DNA of 64,000 nucleotides, taken from contig NC_053040.3 of NCBI RefSeq assembly GCF_002575655.3, positions 359,412,267 to 359,476,266 of the forward strand, in the 5' to 3' direction. Within the stretch, counting starts at the first letter, position 1. Each line of letters opens with the position of its first letter. This stretch comes from Aegilops tauschii subsp. strangulata. Its lineage: Eukaryota > Streptophyta > Magnoliopsida > Poales > Poaceae. Under the pieces are notes generated by a model that saw only the letters and a program-made list of their open reading frames with translations, was not told the DNA's origin and searched no databases. The translations under genes were made by a program, and so were the position numbers. Below are positions 54,988 to 64,000 of this stretch, piece by piece.

Positions 54988-56012
54988 ATGGAGGGAACAG
55001 GCCGGAAACGACCCTGTTATTCTTGCCCCGATCTGAAAGATGGCGTGGTGGAGGAACTCATTGATCGGTGCGACGTCATCACCTCGGCTAGCATGGCAGG
55101 TTCATTCAAGACCATTCTCGACTCAACTAATAACATCATTACTAGGAACCCAAGGGTCCAGGAGCGGTTTGATCTCCCCAATCTTCTTCGCCGTGACCCT
55201 GCTGACTGGCGCGGGGACGAGGGAAGACTCGCCTTGTGCAAGTTGATGCCGCTTGATAATGATACGTATGATGTTAAGATGCCATCACTTGAGGGCAAGG
55301 CTTGGGCAGGCGCAAATGGAGATTGGGTTGTTTTTATTGGGTACAACTACGAGTGGGAACTTGTGAATGTGTACACTCGTCACCTGGTTCCACTTCCAAA
55401 AATCTCAGACTGCCCAGAGGTTGAGCACACCGGTATTCTACGCACGTTCAAATACAATCATATGGTGACTGTCTTCTACGGAAGATAGCAATTTGTCGAG
55501 TTCCCAACCGCTCTTGGCATTACAGGAACTATGGAGTTGTTGCTATCTTCGACAAGCTTGTTGCCGTCCTTCGTGGTTCGACTGGATGGATATTGCTCAA
55601 AAATTAGTTTCTATACACGGATGTGTACTGTGATGCAATTCAATATGAGGGTCTTGTCTTTGCTGCCACCACTCGTGGCATTGTTTTTGCATGGGATCCT
55701 CGTAGTTTCGGTACATTTGTCTTCCCCCGTAATTATAATTGTTTCATCCACATGCATGCTAGTTAGCAAGTTTCCCTTTACTAATTAACCTTCTTCTTGT
55801 GTTTCCAAGGTCCTGTGAACATTCCACCACCTATAATTGAAATTTTTTATAACCAAGGGGGAGATGACGATGGTGATGATCACGAGCATGATGACGAGGA
55901 GGGCCCATATACTCAGTGGCGCCTGGCAACTTATTCCGATGAAAAATTTAGTATTTATAATGTATCCTCGTTGTCGTTGTGGGTTGATGACCTGTTGTAT
56001 GTAATAAAATGA
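54988..56012 (+). pseudogene. DUF295 gene, copy 2; frameshift, nonsense codon and truncated exon 2
   Basis: Start ATG 54988; the N-terminal region is intact here: RPCYSCPDLKDGVVEELIDR then CDVITSASMAGSFKTILDST. A 2-base insertion at about 55459-55463 shifts the frame after HTGILRTFKYNHM. Farther on a CAG to TAG change (55605-55607) would stop the original frame. The splice sites are kept (exon 1 to 55710, exon 2 from 55810, GGTACA donor and CCAAGG acceptor). Exon 2 breaks off after LATYSD: about 480 bp corresponding to the rest of the propeller are missing and the sequence jumps to the 3' untranslated region. The copy cannot make a full protein. It lies 3.27 kb downstream of copy 1 in the same orientation, with a duplicated promoter-side flank from about 54690. 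Confidence 0.75.
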
Positions 56013-56583
56013 TATGCCTGTGACAAACTTACTAAATTTATGAATGGCTTTCGAGTTGCTTCTCTGAGTGGGTGCTGCGATGAGGCAAAATATATTTTCC
56101 GAATACATAATTGTACTAGCATTGCAACAGGTTATCGGATGAGGCCAATCAACAATAGTACACTATTTGTACTAGCTTCACATGCTGCACTATCTCTACG
56201 TCTACGTACGTAATACAACAAGTTTTAAACTTGAGACCAGTCACCCACCATCACAAAGAACACTTTTTAACCTAGCACAGACTCCAGAAAATTTGGCCAC
56301 AGTGTGAGGTGGGCCATATGTTAATGTGTTCGCTGTATGTTACCAGCACCTCGAATCCTCGATACTGCTACTATATAGTAGGGTGGCATGGGCCAGAACA
56401 AGCATTCACGTCCAGGAGTACGGCACACGCCACCAACACGACTTCCATCTGGCACCATATATCTTGGAGTCCGTGCTACAACTATCTCTTCAACCTCGTT
56501 GTTTCTCTAACTCAGCCATCGCGCGGCGGGCGAGGTGGGGGTTTGCCGATAGTCGGTTTCCTCAACTGCGGTCCCACTTGTAA
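56013..56583. other. 3' flank of DUF295 copy 2
   Basis: From about 56285 it parallels 60120-60382 (GACTCCAGRAAATTTG, GGGTGGCATGGGCCA, CTTGGAGTCCGTGCTACAAC, GGGGGTTTGCCGATAGTC), so the tandem unit includes this flank. No gene. Confidence 0.5.
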
Positions 56584-57658
56584 GGCCAACTCCAATGCAC
56601 GACCCCAAACAGACCTCCGTTTTGCCCGGATTCTGTCCGTTTGGGTAGGGCAATGGGGTCGTGTCTGGGCCATTTCTCGGATGCGGTGGCCGTGTGCCCA
56701 ACACGCGGACGCATCCCGGCCGTGTAAATTTTTCTTTGCAAGCACATATCTTTTTCATCATTAATTTTTGGTACATGGAAGTACATCACCAAAATTTGAC
56801 TAGAAAAGCAAGACCAAAGAAAACAAGAACCACAAGAATACATTTTAGAAGATATCCAACTTCCATAACTGCTCCTGTAAGTTGGATTAGTGCCTTCTCG
56901 ATGCATTCATTGTTGATCTGCGGAGGCTCGATCTTGCGTGCTTCTTTCTTCTTCGAGTGTAAAGAAGTAAACGTTGCTTCCTCGCATCTAGTCTCATGTC
57001 TAGCCTCTATTCTACTATCAACAAGTGCACTAGTCTCATCTCTAGCCTCTATGCTAGCTAAAAGTGCTACAACATCTACTAAATTGCACTCTATCAATAT
57101 ATCGATATACTTTTCTTCCCAATACCAAAACTTGCATCCATTCTACACAATAAAATTTTAAGTTAGCATAACAAGTCTAATCCGAGAGCACAACGGAAGC
57201 TAAAGTAGAACATACCCCATCGGTTCAGCACTTGATGAACACCCATCCGGGATGTTCCGGCGTTGTAGACACGCGGCGCAAGACCTTCTTTGGGCAGTCA
57301 TCGCACGTAATGAGTGGCAACGGTGCGCCGACGAGCTTTTGGGCCAGCACCAAGCCCGGGCGACCGCATTCATGTATCTGTCGGCGGACCGCCGACGGTG
57401 TAGATCCAAGCGGCTAGAGGAGGAGTCAGTACCTGCATGCGGCCTTGCGGCCTTGCCGGGGCCTTCCGGCCCGATGCCCGGCCAGTCCATGGTGCAGCGC
57501 GGCCTCCCACAACCGGGCGAGCTCAAGCGCGACCGGATCCGCTCCAAATCCGGCCGTCGCGTGCGCAAAACACGTAATCGTGGTTGGGTAGCTCCGGGGT
57601 GTCGAGGGAAAGGGGGCTGAGCGAGCGCGCGTCCGAGCTGCACACGCTGGAGTTGGCC
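56584..57658 (-). mobile_element. PIF/Harbinger-like DNA transposon, 1075 bp, with GRF-type gene relic
   Basis: Ends GGCCAACTCCA and its complement TGGAGTTGGCC, flanked by TAA on the left (56581-56583) and TAG on the right (57659-57661), which fits the 3-bp TWA target of PIF/Harbinger with one later change. It carries a two-exon minus-strand coding relic but no transposase. The flanks are found together, without this insert, at 60380-60420, which supports the boundaries. Confidence 0.55.
56786..57335 (-). pseudogene. GRF-type zinc-finger protein relic with C-terminal membrane segment
   Basis: Minus strand, exon 1 ends at 57216 (GTATGT donor) and exon 2 starts at 57142. Exon 1 reads LVGAPLPLITCDDCPKKVLR then RVSTTPEHPGWVFIKC. 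Exon 2 reads NGCKFWYWEEKYIDILIECN. Together they show the Cys..Cys..Cys..Cys and FWYWEE pattern of GRF zinc fingers (short nucleic-acid-binding modules). The rest is a charged helix with two IEAR repeats and a hydrophobic end (YLLKCILVVLVFFGLAFLVK), likely a membrane anchor. An in-frame TGA (57225-57227) right after the third Cys breaks the finger. The upstream start is not clear. Such two-exon GRF-plus-membrane genes recur in grass genomes. Confidence 0.6.
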
Positions 57659-58036
57659 TAGCGGCGTGGCAGACCAACCGTGTGGGGGTGCCAAGTGGAT
57701 TCGCTCGTGTGGGGGACGAAAGCCATCCCGCGCGGGTGCTAGGTCTGACGGGACGACCTTGTCGTCAGTGTGTGACCTCTTTGGCAACCGTCTGCTCCCC
57801 ACTATCCTCTTCGTTGACGTGGTCCCGTTCCCACATGTCAGTGAGACAATGGCTAGTCCTTTTGTACAATTTCCGAACGGATGTCTATGTAGGCCGGGGC
57901 ACCTCTTCGTGTACCGTGGCAACCGTGCACCGACTCTTCGCCTTTCCCTCTCGATTTGGAACTGCTATCACACACTCTTCCTCCCTCCACCATTTGCCTT
58001 CACCCTTCCTTCTGCCATTGTTTGATCGTCTTCTCC

Positions 58037-59436
58037 ATGGAGGGAACAGACTGGAAACGACCCCGTTATTCTTGCCCCGATCTGAATGATGACGTGGTGG
58101 AGGAACTCATTGATCGGTGCGACGTCATCACCTCGGCTAGCATGGCAGGTTCGTTCAAGACCATTCTCGACTCAACTAATAACATCATTACACCGAACCC
58201 AAGGGTCCAGGAGCGGTTTGATCTCCCCTATCTTCTTCACCGTGACCCTGCTCACTGGCGCGCGGACAACGGAGGCCTTGCCTTGTGCAAGTTGGTGCCT
58301 CTTGATAATGATATGTGTGATGTTAAGATGCCATCGCTTGAGGGTAAGGCTTGGGCAGGCGCAAATGGAGTTTCGGTAGTTTATATTGGGTCCAACTGCG
58401 AGTGGGAACTTGTGAATGTGTACACTCGTCACCGGGTTCCACTTCCAAAAATCTCAGACTGCCCAGAGGTTGAGCACACCGGTTATGACCGTACATTCAA
58501 CTACGGTCATGGTGACTGTCGTCTACAGAAGATAGCAATTTGTCAAGTTCCCGACCGCTCTTGGGATTTAATGGAATATGTAGTCGTTGCTATCTTCGAC
58601 AAGCTTGTTGCCTTCCTTCATAGTTCAACTGGATGGATATTGCTCAAAATCAGTTTCTATACAAGGATGAGTACTATGATGCAATTCAATACGAGGGTCT
58701 TGTGTTTGCTTCCACCACTCGTGGCACTATTTTTGCATGGAATCCTTATGCTTTCGGTACGTTTGTCTTCCACCGTAATTATAATTGTTTCATCCACATG
58801 CATGCGGGTTAGCTAGTTTCCATTTACTAATTAACCTTCTTGTGTTTCCAAGGTCCTGTGAACATTCCACCACCTATACTTGAAAAAATTTATAACCAAG
58901 GGGGAGATGACGATGATGATGATCACGAGCATGAGGACCCATATACTCAGTGGCGCCTGGAAACTTATTCCGATGGATCACCTCTTCTTGTCTATATACA
59001 GGGCACCGCTGATGTGACTAAGGAAGCAGGTGTTGTCTCACATGGTCGCACTCTCCGGACCTATTCCAACATCCATTGCAGGGTATTCGGGATGGATACT
59101 ACTGTGCTAGCGCCAACACCTTCCCCCTGGTTTAGTATTGATACTCTTGGAGGAAACTTGCTCTTCCTTGGACAAAACTATCCAATCATGGTGAAAGGCG
59201 ATCCAGCTGCTGTTGACACAACATTACTACCATTTATGAGAAGCAATTGTATCTATACCTCGGACATTGCTATGCTTCCCTACCGTGGCTATCACAATAT
59301 GGGTCATGAAATAGGCCGCTTCAGCCTAGATGATCAGTCCTGTGTTGGTCTCGAGATTGACAGTAGCTAGCCCTTCCGAGACAAACTCTTCTGGTTCAAA
59401 GCAAGCGTTTCCAACGCCGAGGAGTGGTTGAGCTGA
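58037..59436 (+). pseudogene. DUF295 gene, copy 3; one-base deletion and premature stop
   Basis: Start ATG 58037, exon 1 to 58756, exon 2 from 58853, native stop position 59434-59436. The N-terminal half is intact (RPRYSCPDLNDDVVEELIDR, then RVQERFDLPYLLHRDPAHWR, WELVNVYTRHRVPLPKISDC). A run of five A present in copies 1 and 2 has four here (58646-58649), shifting the frame after GWILLK. Exon 2 is otherwise well kept (NIPPPILEKIYNQGGDDDDD, TVLAPTPSPWFSIDTLGG, SNCIYTSDIAMLPY, FSLDDQSC) up to a TAG at 59368-59370, 22 codons before the native stop, where copy 1 has CGG. Same orientation as the others, 3.05 kb after copy 2. If the A-run deletion were a read error, a nearly full protein would be possible. 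Confidence 0.75.
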
Positions 59437-60715
59437 AGTTCATTTCATTGCTTGTTATTTATTGTGTGATGAAAACTTTAGTATTTACTAGAATGTTTTG
59501 TTGGAACTAATCTATAATCCAACATGTATCCTTGTTGTCGTTGTGTGTTGATGACTTGTTGTATGTAATGAATGGTACATTTGCATATGCATGTCATAAA
59601 CTCAATTTATAAATGGCTTTCGACTCACTTCTTGGAGTGTTAGTGCCGTAGTAGCATAGGAAGTTGCCACATCACATAGAGCCAACCAATACTTAGGTGT
59701 TGCACGGAGGCCGAGAAATATGGTGATAGCGTGACTCCGTGAGGTGGGCTTGTATGTAGTATGTTGTATGCACAGGGCTTGCCGTGTTTCCTACTCCTCC
59801 GGTCTGCCTCCTTTATTCGACACGTGGGACATCCAGCATCCAGGTCGTGTCATGCAGGAAAATGGAGTGGTAGTTGAAGCCACGTGATGTGCATCTTGGG
59901 TTAAACTGTAAATAGAATCTTACTACTCTTGAGTAACTCCAAAAGCGGCCACCGAAGATCTTTATTGGATTTGTTTTTCATCACCAGCATGTCGAGGTGA
60001 AAGATGTGCATGTTCAGTGGGTCCTCTTGTGTTTTCACTCACATGTGGGACCGCATGTGAGTAAACAGACGATGGGCTCCGCGCATGTGCTGGCTGGCTG
60101 AGAAGAGAGATAGAGGAGGGCTGAGCACGGACTCCAGGAAATTTGTTGTACGTAAGCAGCACCTCGATATAGGCTTGATATAGTGGGGTGGCATGGGCCA
60201 TAAGTAGCATTCACGTCTAGTAGTACGGCACACGCCACCCACACGAGTCCCATCCGACACCAATTTTCTTGGAGTCCGTGCTACAACCATCTCTTCTCCC
60301 TCCTGTTTTCTCAGCCATCGCGCGCTGGGCGGGGTGGGGGTTTGCCGATAGTCAGTTTGCTCAACTGCGGTCCCACATGTAAGTGAAAATGCAACACAGC
60401 ACACATTCCCCCTTGAGCGGCGTGCCGGACCAACGGTGTGGGCAGCAGGGTGCGACGCGAACACGGAAAGCTTTTCCTTTTGTACTTGTAACTTGTAAAA
60501 TTTGGTTCTGCTCCATGGCGCGACTGATAGATAGAAATAATGATTTTCCCTAGAGTAATGAGAAGTTAGGTTCTGGCGCGGTTCATGCATGGAGTACGTA
60601 CAAAAATGATGAAGTTGATGCGAAAGGTAAGATAATTACTAGTAGTACCATATACTACTACATGGATTTGATGGAAAGATAAAGATACATATGGATCCAT
60701 CAACAACATCCTCAC
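59437..60715. other. 3' flank of DUF295 copy 3 and intergenic sequence
   Basis: To about 59700 it matches the 3' flank of copy 1. 60120-60450 matches the sequence around the PIF/Harbinger insertion but without the transposon. No supported gene. Confidence 0.5.
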
Positions 60716-60718
60716 GCC

Positions 60719-61267
60719 CTAGTGCGCCGGGTCACCAACCGACGTGTGAGGAGCAGCGGCGTTGGCGGCGAGCTCAACGTGCTTCTGAACAATGCCGTCC
60801 AAGATTTGCCTACGGGTCAAAAAGGACAGCGACCTATCGTCCTCCTCTGGCACGTAGTAGTCCTTGTGGACGATTTGCGCGTAGACGTGGGTGATTATGT
60901 CGACGGTGTCTTGCTGCAACAGGCGCTGCGCGGCGAGCGCGACCTCGACGGCGGGCAGTCGCAGGGCCACCAGTGCGTCGAAGAGGTTGTCACCATAGAG
61001 GCAGTTGAGGGTGGCGGGCATCGCAGAGCCTGGGCGCGTGGGCTGGAGGCATACGTCAAGGTCGTCCGCGAGCTTCTTGACGACGTTGAACTTGTCGAGG
61101 AAGCCGACGAGGACCTTGTCGAACAAGGAGACGAAGCTGTCGTCCAAGCGGCCTCTCACCCTGGCGGCCTCAAGCACGACTTGGAGACGTTCCTCGGTGC
61201 CGGGCCGCAAGCCGGCGTCGTGGACCATCTGGCATAGTCGGCTGATGCTCGCACTCATCGCCTCCAT
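60719..61267 (-). CDS. Conserved-looking single-exon protein of unknown function (182 residues)
   Basis: An intact frame from ATG 61267 to a stop at 60719. The composition is that of a soluble, mainly helical protein: MEAMSASISRLCQMVHDAGL, ERLQVVLEAARVRGRL, FVSLFDKVLVGFLDKFNVVK, LFDALVALRLPAVEVALAAQ, VDIITHVYAQIVHKDYYVPE. No signal peptide or membrane segment. The start is chosen because it is the first ATG and the upstream frame soon closes. The opposite strand is also open for 171 codons, but its product looks like a shadow (third-position GC bias favours the minus frame). A TATA-type sequence lies at 61633-61642, and a 257-bp MITE lies between it and the ATG. I do not recognise the family; I have the impression of similar grass proteins but cannot name one. 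Confidence 0.6.
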   Translation of the reverse strand: MEAMSASISRLCQMVHDAGLRPGTEERLQVVLEAARVRGRLDDSFVSLFDKVLVGFLDKFNVVKKLADDLDVCLQPTRPGSAMPATLNCLYGDNLFDALVALRLPAVEVALAAQRLLQQDTVDIITHVYAQIVHKDYYVPEEDDRSLSFLTRRQILDGIVQKHVELAANAAAPHTSVGDPAH

Positions 61268-61346
61268 GGGTCTAGCTTCCAGTCAACTGATCTTGCGATT
61301 GGAGTGATCACTCTTGCCCTTGGTTAGGGTGCGTAGGTGCGTAGGA

Positions 61347-61603
61347 CTCCCTTCGTTCCACAATGTAGTGCCTATAGATTTTTTCAAAAGTCAAACATTA
61401 CAAACTTTGGCCATATTTATGGAGAAAAGTAGGTACATCTAGAATACCAAATGCACATCATTGGATACATCATAAGTTATATTTTCAGAATGTACATGTT
61501 TGGTATTGTAGGTGTAGAGAGTTTTCTCTATACACTTGGTCAAAGTTGACAAAGTTTGACTTTTAGAAAAATCTATAGGCACTACATTGTGGAATGGAGG
61601 GAG
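61347..61603. mobile_element. MITE with 37-bp terminal inverted repeats, 257 bp
   Basis: The left arm CTCCCTTCGTTCCACAATG.. TAGTGCCTATAGATTTTT pairs with the right arm with two mismatches in 37 bp. Interior arms also pair (GTCAAACATTACAAACTTTG against the complement near 61545). The flanking dinucleotide is GA on both sides (61345-61346 and 61604-61605) rather than the usual TA. Confidence 0.8.
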
Positions 61604-61632
61604 GATTTCATAGATTGGACTGGCGGGGAGCC

Positions 61633-61642
61633 TTTATATGAG
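61633..61642 (-). promoter_or_regulatory. Candidate TATA box of the 182-residue gene
   Basis: Minus-strand CTCATATAAAGG about 370 bp upstream of the ATG. Without the inserted MITE the distance would be about 110 bp, a normal plant core-promoter plus leader. Confidence 0.4.
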
Positions 61643-61659
61643 AAGTGCAGACTGCGTTG

Positions 61660-62987
61660 AATTCTTGTGCGTGTTGGCCATCTACTCCTCGGCCCTCTAC
61701 TACACCTGCCTTTGGCTACATGACTGGCGGGCCAGCCACCTGTTGGGCCCACGTGTCATACAACCAAAGGCAGGTGCAGTAAGTCAATGAAGCTGCGTCC
61801 CCCTCCACGCCGGTGCAGTATAGTCATCTCACCGGACCTCTACTTGGGGCCAAAAGAGAGAACTTTGATGTTTACTGGTTTATTGGTCCCCTTTGCATTT
61901 TGCGCCAAGTTTTGATCTTTGATTTAAATAATAAAATGTTAATGCATGTAACCAAAAATGTTGTGTAATCCCAAAACATTTAGGCACGATACATTAACTC
62001 CCTCCTCATTTCTTATTTCATGACATATCAACCAATGAGAGATGCGGGCCGTGCATGCTTTCAATGACTTGAGACTACCAAACATGACATGCAGTGGTTA
62101 GTTCATTGCATATAATCCTATTAATTAGCAAAAAGACATTAAGTTCTCTTGCCGATAGGAAGAAAACAATACACCATGTATTTATTTACAGAAGGAGTAG
62201 TGCATTTTTTGTGACGTGCATTACTAGATATTGCTAGTCAAATACTAAATCCAGATGGACGTGGTAGTACTACTAAATCCATACGGTGGTGCTAGTCTTA
62301 GTAGTAGTACTACCAATGTACTAGTAGCACTGTACTACCCGTTGGTCAAATTATCGTGCTGCTCCTCACAGTGAAGTGACAAGACCCTGCGCCGGAGATG
62401 ACACCTGAGTATAGGCACCGTGTTCGGCATACCATAGTCATCCTCACCGTCTGCAGTCACTATCATCATGGCTGTAGAGCTAGCCTGCTTACAACTAGCC
62501 GTGTTCGACATAATTTCCCGTGCGTAGATGCCCGTGCATTGCACGGAACACCAAGACTAGGGGTGGACGGCGCCGGCAGCGGCCATCGCGCCAGATTTTT
62601 CCATGGCCTTCTAGATGTGGTGAGGAGGAGATAAGGCTGATTGTGAGAGACAAGGAGTTGTTTGTGAATAGGGAATAAGTGCGGGCATCTTTTTGCAAAA
62701 CTAGAGAAGTTTGGTTTGTATGCGTCAGATCTAGATCCGACGGCTATTGGTGAAAGATGGCAGGCACAACATCATCACCAACTCAGGACCTCTTTGATTC
62801 GCAAGATTTTGAAAACGCAGGAATAGGACACGGCAACATTACAAGTTTCAAACTGATATTACAAATGTTAGGAGTAATGCTGCACCTACCAAGAGGGAAT
62901 TACTAGGAAGTTTACGTAAGAACTTTCATTACTTTAGGTGGATGCAGCATTATCGTACAAACTAAAATCCACCGCCCTGACAAGTCA
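61660..62987. other. Intergenic, no recognised gene
   Basis: AT-rich with short TAGTAGTACTACT runs (62265-62335). TAAAATGTTAATGCATGTAACC near 61935 resembles the interior of the hairpin element at the window end. No supported coding frame. Confidence 0.5.
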
Positions 62988-63353
62988 CTAATGGGCAAAT
63001 AAATTTTTGAGTCTCTGGCCACTTGATGTTTCAAAAACAAATTCAGCTTCTGCGGAGACTTTGTCATTTAGGCTTAGACGCTTGCGGTGATCAGCACGCC
63101 ATTCATTGTTGCGCTAGAGAACGCCAAACCTCATTACCTTGAGCACACTTGCCTCCAGAACAAATAACCTGGCCAATTTAATCTCAGATGTGCTGCCTCG
63201 GTAGTCGATCAAATCAATTTCTGTAAGATGGAGATCAAGGCATTCGATGAGATTGTTATAGTGCAGCACATTTTTCACTTTTGGGTCCTTTTTATCGGCA
63301 AAAGAAGAGAACATATTAGAGCAACTGGCTGTATAAGATTGCGGTATCATCAA
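62988..63353 (-). pseudogene. FBD domain of an F-box/LRR-type gene, fragment with nonsense codon
   Basis: Minus strand reads NLIECLDLHLTEIDLIDYRG, SEIKLARLFVLEASVLKVMR and FGVL, then a TAG at 63114-63116. The same frame continues after it RNNEWRADHRKRLSLNDKVS, AEAEFVFETSSGQRLKNLFA, to a TAG at 62988-62990. This is the C-terminal FBD module of the large grass F-box/LRR family (SCF ubiquitin-ligase substrate receptors). The F-box and LRR exons are absent upstream (to 64000 nothing matches), so it is an isolated terminal exon with one premature stop, roughly 100-120 codons against 400-500 for full members. Confidence 0.65.
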
Positions 63354-63865
63354 GAGGTACCAATATCATTCGCTCATACGATAGGGTTGGCTGGCTAGTG
63401 ATATTTTTTCACTCTCTCTCTTTCTCTTTCCTCTCATTTACCTAGGAGCACGTGAAGAGCTTGGGCATTTGTTTCCTTCCACTATGTGGCCGATGCCATA
63501 TTTCTTAAAAGTATGCCACATAATACGCATCGATGTCAAATCAAAAGATTTTGGCACCGCTCTCGCGATGTAAGAGAGTTGGACCCGCTGTGCACATAGA
63601 CCCACATGTATAAACAAATCAATCAAACCAACTACACCAACCTCTCACTCTCCCAAACAAGTGTTTTTTTATTGCCTCAGTCCTCTCTCTCTCCCACGCA
63701 AATGTTTTTTCATTGCGTGAGTTAATTTGGCATCGGAGCAAAGTAGGTGATCTAGATTGGGGCACCAGGTGAGCAATGGAGGGGCATCGATGCCAAATGC
63801 ATCACAAGTGAATTTGGCACGTGTTTTGGCCTACATAGTGGAGGGCCGTTATAGCCCACTTTTGT

Positions 63866-64000
63866 ACTACCTCGTATTTAGTGTAAAATTTTGACCATAG
63901 ATTTACCTAAGAAAATGCCAATGCATGTCACCAAAAATTATACCATTTGAAATTATGTTCAAATACGAATCCAACGATAATTTTTAGTGACATGCATTAA
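63866..64000. mobile_element. Left half of a hairpin MITE, cut by the window end
   Basis: Begins GTACTACCTCGTATTTAGTG then TAAAATTTTGACCATAGATT. The inner sequence AATGCATGTCACCAAAAATT (63921 onward) pairs with AATTTTTAGTGACATGCATT at the window end, so the right arm should follow outside the window. Confidence 0.5.

Noticed and set aside
60722..61237. 171-codon plus-strand frame opposite the 182-residue gene
   Set aside because: It is the mirror of the minus frame; the minus frame has the better start, codon-position bias and a protein-like composition.
62520..62560. GATGCCCGTGCATTGCACGG motif as a possible Helitron or other element end
   Set aside because: Only one end-like motif is present, without a matching partner or CTRR terminus that I could place.
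1..64000. tRNA, rRNA, organelle-derived or viral (pararetrovirus) insertions
   Set aside because: No cloverleaf, rRNA core, plastid-like gene block or caulimovirus-type motif was noticed; all RT found belongs to an LTR element of gypsy order.

Overview
This is nuclear DNA of a grass, almost certainly a Triticeae species (wheat, Aegilops, barley group). The evidence is nested LTR retrotransposons with termini typical of that tribe (Fatima-like, Sabrina/WHAM-like and Angela/BARE-like; family names are from memory and approximate), CACTA elements with long subterminal arrays, Stowaway-type MITEs, and spliced genes with plant-type GT..AG introns. I see no bacterial features, CRISPR array, rRNA or tRNA. 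Roughly three quarters of the window is transposable-element DNA.

Layout. 1-6383: the right part of a CACTA element (ending at 4121) with a broken TNPA/Transposase_24-like gene and a hAT-like MITE inside one of its exons. It sits in an unclassified TGAAAG..CTTTCA repeat, which itself sits in an old gypsy remnant ending with its LTR. 6384-11258: GC-rich DNA-transposon-like sequence with a captured-gene relic, a LINE-like retroposon with a 13-bp target duplication, and a hairpin MITE. 11268-15481: a complete Mutator-like element (exact 9-bp target duplication) carrying an 8-exon plant-mobile-domain gene. 15825-42419: a deep nest. An old LTR is split by a complete Fatima-like gypsy element (16387-35807). 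Its 5' LTR holds a 2.7-kb TGAAAG repeat, and its RNase H region holds a complete Sabrina-like element (22833-29648, target duplication ATAGC). To the right lies a reverse-oriented Sabrina-like element (36155-42088) cut by an Angela-like LTR fragment. 42420 to about 46 kb: a non-autonomous CACTA-like region with a subterminal array and an internal ~0.55-kb duplication.

From about 46 kb to the end the sequence is less dense in retrotransposons and more gene-like. It holds a small coiled-coil gene (46656-47069, minus), three tandem copies of a two-exon DUF295 (F-box/KIB-type) gene at 51.7, 55.0 and 58.0 kb, each damaged differently, a PIF/Harbinger-like element carrying a GRF-zinc-finger gene relic, an intact 182-codon single-exon gene of unknown function (60719-61267, minus), and an FBD-domain pseudogene (62988-63353, minus).

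The genes do not form a pathway. The retrotransposon reading frames (gag, protease, RT, RNase H, integrase) are all broken, so those elements could move only with help from other copies. The only reading frames that look uninterrupted are the 182-codon gene, the 138-codon coiled-coil gene and a 198-codon gag-like ORF. No convincing new biological system was found. The most unusual structures are the Mutator-like element with its flipped spacer and PMD gene, the unclassified TGAAAG repeats with short palindrome arrays, and the foldback array at 45.9 kb.
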